Assembly (NCBI RefSeq): GCF_023243075.1
Contig: NZ_JALKFZ020000142.1
Coordinates: forward strand, 94,366-158,365
Reading direction: 5' to 3'
From: Frankia sp. AiPa1
GTDB taxonomy: Bacteria > Actinomycetota > Actinomycetes > Frankiales > Frankiaceae
Length of the DNA stretch: 64,000 bases
A program made the translations under genes and the position numbers. Of the stretch, positions 43,992-51,517 are shown one piece after another; position 1 is the stretch's first letter; the number at the start of each line of letters is the position of its first letter. Under the pieces are notes generated by a model that worked only from the letters and a program-made list of their open reading frames with translations, was not told the origin of the DNA and did no database searches.

Positions 43992-44192
43992 CCGGAGGGT
44001 GACAACGCGCCGGGAGACCGGTGCGGACCATTGCGGTGGCATCTCCGCCAGCATGCGGCTGCTGCCATCCTGGCTGCTGCGTGCCGTGCCGTGCCGTGCC
44101 CTGTTCTCTCTCCGGAGACGTCCCAGTTGAGCGTTTCCCATTTTCGTCCCCGGGCGTCGCTGTGCGCCGCGGGGTTTTCCGAGGGGCTTCTC

Positions 44193-44957
44193 ATGCATTC
44201 GGGTCTGTCCACGGCACGCCGATTCTCGCGGGGCTTTTCACGTACCGCGGTCCTGGCCGGAGTCGGCGCTGCCACCCTGGCCATCGCGATTGCGCCGGCG
44301 TCGGCTCACGTCACCGTCACGCCCTCGACGGCGGCCGCCGGCGCCTACACCACCCTGACCTTCAAGGTGCCGACCGAGGCGGACAACGCCTCGACGACCG
44401 GCCTGGACGTCCAGTTCCCCGCCGACACCCCGATCGCCTCGGTGTCGGTGCGGCCGAAGGCCGGCTGGGACTACAAGATCACAAAAGCGAAGCCGTCGAA
44501 GCCGTTGACGACCGATGACGGTCAGGTCGACGAGGTGGTCAGCAGAATCACCTGGACAGCGGCGCCGGGCAGCGCCGGGATCAAACCCGGCGAGTTCGAC
44601 ACGTTCGATGTGTCGGCCGGGCCGCTGCCGACGGGCGCCGGGTCGATCGTGTTCAAGTCCCTGCAGACCTACTCGAACGGGAATGTCGTGCGCTGGGTGG
44701 ACCTCGCCGCGGCGGGCCAGCCGGAGCCGGACCATCCCGCCCCGACAGTCACGCTCACCTCGGCCACCGCCGATTCGTCCGGATCCACCTCGACCTCCGG
44801 GTCCGCTTCGGCGAGCCCGGCCGCCGCGGCCACCGGCGGTGACGGCGACGACGACACGACGGCGCGGACGCTCGGCATCATCGGCATCGTCATCGGCGTG
44901 CTCGCCGGGGCGCTGTCCGCGGTCTACGGGATCCGGGCCGCCCGGCGGCAGGCGTAA
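44193..44957 (+). CDS. YcnI-domain (DUF1775) copper-binding protein
   Basis: About 254 residues. A signal peptide ends at ASAHVTVTPS, so the mature protein starts with a His, the copper ligand used by YcnI proteins together with a Glu and Trp; Trp is present in GWDYKI. The Ig-like domain spans ~35-170 (TTLTFKVPTEADNASTTGLD, VSRITWTAAPGSAGIKPGEF). A Ser/Ala linker and a C-terminal membrane anchor (LGIIGIVIGVLAGALSAVYG) follow. ATG 44193 follows GAGGGG at 8 nt. The gene ends 6 nt before copCD. Confidence 0.9.
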   Translation: MHSGLSTARRFSRGFSRTAVLAGVGAATLAIAIAPASAHVTVTPSTAAAGAYTTLTFKVPTEADNASTTGLDVQFPADTPIASVSVRPKAGWDYKITKAKPSKPLTTDDGQVDEVVSRITWTAAPGSAGIKPGEFDTFDVSAGPLPTGAGSIVFKSLQTYSNGNVVRWVDLAAAGQPEPDHPAPTVTLTSATADSSGSTSTSGSASASPAAAATGGDGDDDTTARTLGIIGIVIGVLAGALSAVYGIRAARRQA

Positions 44958-44963
44958 CCGTTC

Positions 44964-46673
44964 ATGCGTAGGGTTCTGGTGGTGGTCGTGGCGCTGGTCG
45001 CCATGGCCACCACATCCGTGGGGCTGGGGCTCGGCGTCACTGCGGCGTCCGCCCACGCGCTGCTGACCGGCACGGATCCCCGCGACGGCGCGGCGCTGAA
45101 GGCCGCGCCGCCGCGGGTGGTGCTCTCGTACAGCGAGTCGGTGCGGGTGGCTGGAGACTCGATCCGGGTGCTTGACCGGTCCGGGACCAGGGTCGATCTC
45201 GGCCACGCCGGACCGGGCGACCGGCCGTCGCAGGCGACGGTGCGGCTGCGCTCCGGCTTGCCAGCGGGCACGTATGTCGTGAGCTGGCGGGTCATCTCCG
45301 CGGACAGCCATCCGGTGTCGGGCGCGTTCGCGTTCGGGGTGGGCGGGCCGCCGGACGCCGGTGCCGCCCGGGCCGAGGGCGCCACGTCCGGCTCCGCCGT
45401 CGTCGGCTTCCTGTTCGGCGCGGCCCGGTTCGCCGGGTATGTGGGTGTCGGCGTGCTGCTCGGCGCCTGCCTGTTCCTCGTCCTGCTGTGGCCGGCGGGT
45501 CTGCGGGCCGCTGGCAGCGGGCGGCTGCTGGCGGTGGTATGGGGGCTGGCTGTCGCGGCCTCCGTCGCCCAGCTGCTTTTGCAGGGGCCGTACGCGGCCG
45601 GCCTTGGTCTCGGCGGGATCGTCCACTGGTCGGTGTTGTCGACGACGCTGGACGAGCAGTTCGGCCATCTCCTGCTGATCCGGCTCCTCGCACTTGTGCT
45701 CGCCGCGCCCCTGCTGCGCCAGGCGGCCCGGATGGGTCGGCCCGACCTGTGGCGCCGCGGGGAGCTGGGCGCGCTCGGACTGGCGGTCGCCGTGAGTCTC
45801 GCGGCGATCGGGCACGGCGGCACCGGTGACCTGGTGGGACTGTCGGTGGTCAGTCTGACGGTGCATGTCCTGAGCATGTCGGTCTGGCTCGGCGGTCTGG
45901 CGGTCATCGCGCTGTTGCTGCTGCGGACCGCGTCGGCAGCGGAGATCGGGGCTGTACTGCCGCGGTGGTCCCGGCTCGCCCTCGGCGCCGTGCTCGCGAT
46001 CGTGCTCAGCGGGCTGGTGCAGAGCTGGCGGGAGATCGGCTCGTTCGCGGCGGTCGTCGACACCAGCTACGGCCGGATGGTCCTCTACAAGGTCTGGTTC
46101 GTGCTGGGCATGCTGGGTGTCGCGGCGCTGGCGAACCAGTGGGTGCGTCGGCATTACGGCCGCGCCCGGGTCAGCACCGACGAACCGGCCGACAGCGCTG
46201 GGACCTCCGCCGAGCCTGGCGCGCTGCCCGGTGCCGCGGCGCTGGCCGGGTTGCGGCGGGGGGTGGTCGCCGAGCTGGCGCTGGCCGGGGTCGTCCTCGG
46301 GCTCACCGCGGCCCTGGTGAACATCGCGCCGGCCCGGACCAGCTACGCACCGCCGTTCCACGGCACCGCGTTTGCCGGCCCGATGACGGTGAAGGTCCAG
46401 GTTGGCCCGACCCGGATCGGACCGGAGTCCATCGACGTGTACGCCTACGCACCCACCGGGAAACCGCAGCGGCTGGTCGCCGCGCGTGCGCAGCTGTCCC
46501 TGCCGAAGAAGAACCTCGGGCCTTTCACAGTGCCGCTGAACCTTGCCGAGGTCGGCCACGCGCACAGCGACCAGATGCAGGCTCCGCTGTCCGGGAAATG
46601 GCAGCTGACCGTGAGCCTGCGACTGAACGACTTCGACGAATACGAAACGACTATGGTCTATACCGTGCACTGA
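44964..46673 (+). CDS. copCD: CopC-CopD fusion copper-uptake/resistance protein
   Basis: About 569 residues. Signal peptide ends at ASAHALLTGTDP, giving the N-terminal His of CopC. The CopC domain (~30-130) has PRVVLSYSESV, YVVSWRVISADSHPVSG with the second copper-site Asp/His. The CopD part has eight or nine membrane helices (AARFAGYVGVGVLLGACLFL, GLAVAVSLAAIGHGGTGD, VHVLSMSVWLGGLAVIALLL) and ends with an YtkA-like domain (MTVKVQVGPTRIGPESIDVY). It binds extracellular copper and passes it inward. Cotranscribed with YcnI. Confidence 0.92.
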   Translation: MRRVLVVVVALVAMATTSVGLGLGVTAASAHALLTGTDPRDGAALKAAPPRVVLSYSESVRVAGDSIRVLDRSGTRVDLGHAGPGDRPSQATVRLRSGLPAGTYVVSWRVISADSHPVSGAFAFGVGGPPDAGAARAEGATSGSAVVGFLFGAARFAGYVGVGVLLGACLFLVLLWPAGLRAAGSGRLLAVVWGLAVAASVAQLLLQGPYAAGLGLGGIVHWSVLSTTLDEQFGHLLLIRLLALVLAAPLLRQAARMGRPDLWRRGELGALGLAVAVSLAAIGHGGTGDLVGLSVVSLTVHVLSMSVWLGGLAVIALLLLRTASAAEIGAVLPRWSRLALGAVLAIVLSGLVQSWREIGSFAAVVDTSYGRMVLYKVWFVLGMLGVAALANQWVRRHYGRARVSTDEPADSAGTSAEPGALPGAAALAGLRRGVVAELALAGVVLGLTAALVNIAPARTSYAPPFHGTAFAGPMTVKVQVGPTRIGPESIDVYAYAPTGKPQRLVAARAQLSLPKKNLGPFTVPLNLAEVGHAHSDQMQAPLSGKWQLTVSLRLNDFDEYETTMVYTVH

Positions 46674-46809
46674 GCAACAGTGGTCGGGCCGAGCCGGCTC
46701 ACCGATCCCAGGCGCCCGTTGTCAGGCTCTTGCCGTCCTGGTTGCCATGCAGGTTTCCGTTCCTTCTGGACCTTTCGGGCTACCCTGATCGGAACAATGT
46801 TGCGGCGTC

Positions 46810-46841
46810 GTTTCAGACCAGGATCGTTTCAGACCAGGATC
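46810..46841. repeat. 16-bp tandem duplication at the end of the sigma-like gene
   Basis: GTTTCAGACCAGGATC occurs at 46810-46825 and 46826-46841 without mismatch. The stop codon of the sigma-like gene (complement of 46829-46831) lies in the second copy, so the duplication may have set or extended the C-terminus. The rest of the convergent gap 46674-46828 shows nothing else. Confidence 0.85.
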
Positions 46842-48481
46842 GTCGACTGGACGGGGACGAGATCGGCCGGCGCGGTCGTCTCCCCGCCGGATCCGCCCGT
46901 CCTGGCTCCCGAGCCCGAGCCCGAGCCCGTTCCGGACCCGCCGCCCGGCGCGCTGGTGCTGCCGGACGACCGGATGCCGCTCGATCCGGCGCCGCCGGAC
47001 TGCGGCGACTGTGCCCCCGTCCCGGCCCCGGGTGTGGTTCCCGAGGATGGGCTGGTAGGCGGCGCGGAGATGCCGCCGGACGGTGACGACCCACCGGGCT
47101 GTGCCGGTGTGCCGGAGGGACGCGGGGCAGAGGTGGTGGTGTCCGGGGTGGTGGGGGAGCCGGCTGATGGAGGCGTGCCGCCACCTGTCGCGGCGGTGCC
47201 GCCGCCACCTGGTGTGGGGGGTGGCGCGGGGGCGGTCGGCGGGGTGGCCGACGGCAGGATGGTCGGGGTGATGGGAGTGCCGCCTGGATCCGTGGCCGTC
47301 GGCGCGGATGTGGCGGGCTTCGTCGTCGTGGGAGAACGCACCGTGTGCACGTCCGGCGGTGGCGACGAGACGTCGGGACCACCCTGGCCGCCGGCTGCCA
47401 CGGAATGGGCCGTGCCGCCGGCGGGCTGGTCGAGATGCGGCGTGCGGCGGATGTCCCGCGCCACCGGCTCGACGATGCGCGGCACGCGGTTGGCTGGGGC
47501 ATGGGCCCGGCTGGTGTAGGCGCCGGCCACCGTCGGGGTCGGGGCTGAAGCACCGCTCAGGGCGCGGCTGCTCGGTGCGGCGGGTGCGACCGAAGGTCGA
47601 GCGTAGGCCGCGGGTGGGGACGGGCTCACCAGGGAGATCCCGGATTCTGACATCATTTGTGGTTTGTTCGCGGGCCAGTTCATCGCCGCGGTCAGTCCGA
47701 GTGCCGCGACGGCGAGGACGGCCGCGGCTGCCATTGCCGGGCGGGTCCGCCACTGCGTCGCGCGTGCGCCGGCGGTGGGCCCGGCGTCACCGTCGGCGTC
47801 GAACCGCATCAGTGGCAGGGCACGCACGGGGGCCGGCGCGACGTGGGTCCGCGCCGCGTCGTCCGGTTCCGGCTCGGACGCCGATCTCACCTCGCCACCC
47901 GGCTTCGGCGTGCGCGGGCTGGTGACGGCTGCCGACGGCTCTTCCGACTCTCCGGGCCGCGCGTCCCCGGGCAGGGACCCTTCATTGGATGCCGAACCCG
48001 GGACAGACCGCGCTGCCGGGGATGCGGGTGGCTGGGCGGCGCGCAGAAAGGATGACGCCTCGGCGATGCGTCGGGTGGCGGCCGCCTCAGCGACCGTGGC
48101 GGCGCGGTCGAAGGTGCGCGCGAGCCCCACCCGCAGACTGGCAGGCGCCGGAACAACCGCGCCGACCAGCAGATCTTCCGGCGGCACTCCATGCGGCACC
48201 GGAATGCTGCGGGCCTGCGGGGAGCCCGACCAGGCCAGGGCGCTGCCACGAGCCAGTTCCAGCAGCCAGGAACGCAGGCCCGCCGGATTGGTCAGCGGAT
48301 TGAGCCGGGTGCGGGCCACCAGGGCGAAGGCCGTTCCCGCTGCCGCGCGGGCGACAGTCGGATCTCCGAGGATCAGCAGACACATGGAGAAGACGTCGTC
48401 CGCGTAGAGATCATAAAGGTCATCGAACGCCAGCCGATCACCACGGCGGACACGGGCCACGAGGTCCGCGTCGTCGTCCAT
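46829..48481 (-). CDS. Sigma-70 region-2 protein with membrane helix and outer Pro-rich domain
   Basis: About 550 residues. Residues 1-80 match ECF sigma region 2: DLVARVRRGDRLAFDDLYDL, YADDVFSMCLLILGDPTVAR. After ~75 further residues, region 4 (the -35 binding HTH) is not recognisable. Residues ~150-235 are charged and disordered, then one membrane helix (AMAAAAVLAVAALGLTAAM), and the last ~290 residues are Pro/Thr/Ser/Gly-rich and would be outside the cell. This is not a normal sigma factor; it might bind core RNA polymerase or an anti-sigma factor at the membrane. ATG 48481 is chosen; no clear Shine-Dalgarno. Confidence 0.7.
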   Translation of the reverse strand: MDDDADLVARVRRGDRLAFDDLYDLYADDVFSMCLLILGDPTVARAAAGTAFALVARTRLNPLTNPAGLRSWLLELARGSALAWSGSPQARSIPVPHGVPPEDLLVGAVVPAPASLRVGLARTFDRAATVAEAAATRRIAEASSFLRAAQPPASPAARSVPGSASNEGSLPGDARPGESEEPSAAVTSPRTPKPGGEVRSASEPEPDDAARTHVAPAPVRALPLMRFDADGDAGPTAGARATQWRTRPAMAAAAVLAVAALGLTAAMNWPANKPQMMSESGISLVSPSPPAAYARPSVAPAAPSSRALSGASAPTPTVAGAYTSRAHAPANRVPRIVEPVARDIRRTPHLDQPAGGTAHSVAAGGQGGPDVSSPPPDVHTVRSPTTTKPATSAPTATDPGGTPITPTILPSATPPTAPAPPPTPGGGGTAATGGGTPPSAGSPTTPDTTTSAPRPSGTPAQPGGSSPSGGISAPPTSPSSGTTPGAGTGAQSPQSGGAGSSGIRSSGSTSAPGGGSGTGSGSGSGARTGGSGGETTAPADLVPVQSTILV

Positions 48482-48893
48482 GCTCTCGTGTCTCCCGGTG
48501 GACTAGCAGCGGGTCTGGATCGAGTGGTGCAGCTCAATGCTAGGAGGCAGGCCCGGTGAACAGGTGAACGTTGTGAGGATTTTGTTGTCGTCGATTCGAC
48601 AGGTCATATCGCTTGACCGCGAAAGGTCTGGCGCTTTCGCCGCTTTTGCGGCTTTTTCTGCGGGATCGCGCGGCATGATTGCCGGGCTATGTAGGCCTGC
48701 TCCGTCAGGGAACTAGTCATAAGGGTAGCGAAGAAATAGTTCATTGTGGAGATAGAGGATTTGCCTCGTGAATCCGGCGCGGGCGGGCCTTCCGAACAGC
48801 CTCGGCCTTTCGTTCCTCTGCGCCGGATCGCACCACGATTGCTTCGATGTCGGTATGTCCGGTGGTGAAACCGGACGGCACCGGTCGGCCCGG
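48482..48893. other. 412-bp gap with an orphan terminator
   Basis: No gene is supported. It holds the upstream region of the sigma-like gene, the terminator at 48639-48657 and the 3' flank of the HtrA gene. 48570-48770 is AT-richer than the rest of the window. Confidence 0.5.
48639..48657 (+). terminator. Intrinsic terminator with no upstream gene on its strand
   Basis: GCCGC TTTT GCGGC TTTTT: a 5-bp stem, 4-nt loop and five T, all on the plus strand. The nearest plus-strand gene ends nearly 2 kb to the left, so it may end a short RNA beginning in 48490-48600, or stop antisense transcription. Confidence 0.6.
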
Positions 48894-50654
48894 TCAGGAG
48901 GTCGCCGGCTGCAGGGCCAACTTCGCCCTGGTGGTCACGGTCTTGCCATCGCGGCTGTAGGTCACGTCGACCTCGTCCCCGATGGCGTGCGAGCGCACGG
49001 CCGCGATCAGGGAGTCGACGTCGGAGACGGACCGGTCGCCGAGCTTGGTGATCACGTCGCCGACCCGCAACCCCGCGCTCTGCGCGGGTCCACCCGAGAC
49101 CATGCTGCGGATCTGGGCGCCGGTGCCGCTGGCCGCCGTCGAGCGGGTGTTCTCGTCCGCGGTGGAGGCCGAAACCCCGAGATAGGGGTGCTGCGCACGG
49201 CCGGCAGTGATCAGCTGGGTGGCGACCGACTCGGCGTAGTCGCCGGGGATGGCGAAGCCGACACCGATGTTGCCGGACTGCTGGGTGCCACCGAACGGGC
49301 TGCTTCCGCCGCCGCCCACCGTCGCGATCGCGCTGTTCACACCGATGATCTCGCCGCGGCTGTTGACGAGAGGTCCGCCGGAGTTGCCGGGGTTGATCGG
49401 TGCGTCGGTCTGGATCGCGTCGAGGACCGTGTTCTGCTGATCCTGCACGGTCGAGTCGCCGGTGCGCACGGGACGATGCAGGGCGCTGACGATGCCGGAG
49501 GTCACCGTTCCGTTCAGGCCGAGCGGGCTGCCGACCGCGACGACGAGCTCGCCGATGCTCAGGGCATCGGAGTCGCCGAACGTCGCCGCCGTCAGCGCCG
49601 GAGCATCGATCTTGATGACGGCCAGGTCGGAGCTCGGGTCCGTGGCCACCACCTTGGCGGTGAAGGTACGGCCGTCCTGCAGGGTGACCGTCAGGGATCC
49701 GCCGCCCGCGGCACCGGAGACGACATGGTTGTTCGTCAGGATGTGACCATCCGCGCGGATGATTGTCCCGGAGCCGGTGCCGGACTCGCTGCTGGACTCC
49801 TCGGAGATGGTGACCACGCTTGGCAGGATCTTCTTCGCGGCCGCCGCGACCGTGTCCGAGGCCGCGGGGGAGGTTCCAGGCACGGTGGAGGTACTGCGCT
49901 CCAGGCCAGCGGTGGACACGACCGTCTTGCTGCCGTCATCTCCCGCGACCAGAGCCCCGACCGCGCCGCCCACCCCGGCCGAGACCAACGCGACCGCGAG
50001 GCCCGCGGCCACGAGCCGGCGACGCCGCAACGCCACACCACCCGACGGACCCCCGGACGAGAATCCGAGCCGTCCACCCTGGGCGCCCAGCGGCCCGGAC
50101 GGGGGCCCCTGCTCACCGACGGGAAGCTGCCCGGTGGGGGGGTAACCTCCGCCGGTGTTCGCGGAACCCCACGGACCAGTCCACGGCGTGCCGCTGCCCG
50201 CCGAGCCTCCGGGCGCAGGCCCATACGGACCGCCACCCGGTCCAGCCGGCCCGCCCGGCCCGGCGCCGGGAACGGGGGGAAGCGGCGCGGCCTGGCCCGG
50301 AGGGCCCGGTGGGTACGGGCCGGGGGCGCCGGAGCCGGAGGGCGCTCCCCAGCCCCCGGTCGACGGGCCGACCGGGGGCGGGTAGGAACCACTCGGCGGC
50401 ACCGAGCCCGGCACCGAGCCCGGCACCGAGCCCGGCACCGTGCCGTAGGGCCCACCGGGCTGGGGTGCGATCGGGCGATCGGGCGGGAGGTTGCCGGGGC
50501 CGGTCGGAGGAGGCTGCTCGGCCTGTGACCCGTACCTGCCCGGGGCGGGTGGGGCCCAGGGGGACGGCGAGTCGTGTCCGGCGCCGGACCCCTCCCGGCC
50601 GTCACCCGCGTGGGCGTCATCGGCGTCGTCGCTGAAGGGGGGACGCGGTGTCAT
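48894..50654 (-). CDS. HtrA-family membrane serine protease with PDZ domain
   Basis: About 586 residues. A ~210-residue Pro/Gly/Tyr-rich cytoplasmic N-terminus precedes one membrane helix (LVAAGLAVALVSAGVGGAVG). The protease domain shows the triad: His in ILTNNHVVSGAAG, Asp in ATDPSSDLAVIKID, Ser in DAPINPGNSGGPLVNSRG. A PDZ domain ends the protein (AQIRSMVSGGPAQSAGLRVG, DVITKLGDRSVSDVDSLIAA). It degrades or refolds damaged envelope proteins, like PepD/HtrA of mycobacteria. A four-fold GSVP repeat is encoded by 12-bp repeats at about 50396-50440. ATG 50654 is preferred over GTG 50663 because of spacing to AAGGGA. Confidence 0.93.
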   Translation of the reverse strand: MTPRPPFSDDADDAHAGDGREGSGAGHDSPSPWAPPAPGRYGSQAEQPPPTGPGNLPPDRPIAPQPGGPYGTVPGSVPGSVPGSVPPSGSYPPPVGPSTGGWGAPSGSGAPGPYPPGPPGQAAPLPPVPGAGPGGPAGPGGGPYGPAPGGSAGSGTPWTGPWGSANTGGGYPPTGQLPVGEQGPPSGPLGAQGGRLGFSSGGPSGGVALRRRRLVAAGLAVALVSAGVGGAVGALVAGDDGSKTVVSTAGLERSTSTVPGTSPAASDTVAAAAKKILPSVVTISEESSSESGTGSGTIIRADGHILTNNHVVSGAAGGGSLTVTLQDGRTFTAKVVATDPSSDLAVIKIDAPALTAATFGDSDALSIGELVVAVGSPLGLNGTVTSGIVSALHRPVRTGDSTVQDQQNTVLDAIQTDAPINPGNSGGPLVNSRGEIIGVNSAIATVGGGGSSPFGGTQQSGNIGVGFAIPGDYAESVATQLITAGRAQHPYLGVSASTADENTRSTAASGTGAQIRSMVSGGPAQSAGLRVGDVITKLGDRSVSDVDSLIAAVRSHAIGDEVDVTYSRDGKTVTTRAKLALQPATS

Positions 50655-50842
50655 GGTTGGCACTTTCCCTTGCGAGCCTGAGCGATACCTGAATGCCGAC
50701 CAACGTTCGGATTAGCGAGTGCTCACGTCGCAGCCGGCGGGTCGTGCGTGGTGAAGCCGAGCTTGTGCCGGGCGCAGCCGTCCGTGTTGGGCGGGGGAAA
50801 CCCGCCCGTACTGGTGGACGTGCCCGTGCCGGACTGGCCGGG

Positions 50843-51238
50843 TCAGGCGCCGGCGCGACGCCCTGCCAGTAGATCACGGATTTCGGTGAGGAGCCGGGCT
50901 TCGTCCGTCAGGACCGGGTCCTCCTCGAGGGTGACCTGGCCGCGGGCACGGCGCTCGTTGAGGGTCTTCAGGGGGAGGACCACGACGAAGTAGATCACGG
51001 TCGCGATGGAGAGAAAGGCGATGACGCTGTTGATGAACGCGCCGTAGTGGAAGACGCTGCCGTTGATCTTGAAGGTGAGATCGGCGAAGGCCGGCTTGCC
51101 AAAGATCGCGGCGATCAGCGGCGTGAAGATGTTCGCGACCAGCGACGTGACGACTGCGGTGAACGCCGTGCCGACGACCACGGCGACCGCCAGGTCGACC
51201 ACGTTCCCTCGCATCAGGAACTGCTTGAAGCCCTTCAC
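50843..51238 (-). CDS. mscL: Large-conductance mechanosensitive channel
   Basis: About 131 residues, normal for MscL. MKGFKQFLMRGNVVDLAVAV starts with the amphipathic S1 and the gate helix AVVVGTAFTAVVTSLVANIF, then TPLIAAIFG, then the second helix FINSVIAFLSIATVIYFVVV with PLKTLNERR. It is a pentameric pore that opens on hypo-osmotic shock. The C-terminal helix LTDEARLLTEIRDLLA forms the cytoplasmic bundle. GTG 51238 has GGGGAGAAG at good spacing; an upstream in-frame start at 51313 would add a non-homologous piece. It is downstream of nothing on its strand except the divergent gap. Confidence 0.95.
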   Translation of the reverse strand: MKGFKQFLMRGNVVDLAVAVVVGTAFTAVVTSLVANIFTPLIAAIFGKPAFADLTFKINGSVFHYGAFINSVIAFLSIATVIYFVVVLPLKTLNERRARGQVTLEEDPVLTDEARLLTEIRDLLAGRRAGA

Positions 51239-51517
51239 TGTGCTTCTCCCCCCAGGAGGTTGCCGGTGTAGCTGCGCTTGGTGATGTGGCTGTGCTGGCC
51301 ACCGTGCGTGCACTTGCTGGTGTGGCGGGTTTGCTGGTGTGGCGGGGTGGCTGGCGTGTCATGGGAGGATATCGACGCACGTAAGAGGGTATCCGGTCAG
51401 GCCTCTATGCCCCTCATGGGCCGTTGTCAACTAGGCGCGCGCAAGGCCACGGCAAATCCGTGGTACACCGATAAGACGAACGGATGCGCGTAGCGGCTCG
51501 GGATCGGAGGTCGTCTG

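Noticed and set aside
44238..46670. Open frame of about 810 codons on the minus strand
   Set aside because: It is antisense to YcnI and CopC-CopD, and its composition (His, Arg, Gln rich) is typical of a shadow frame.
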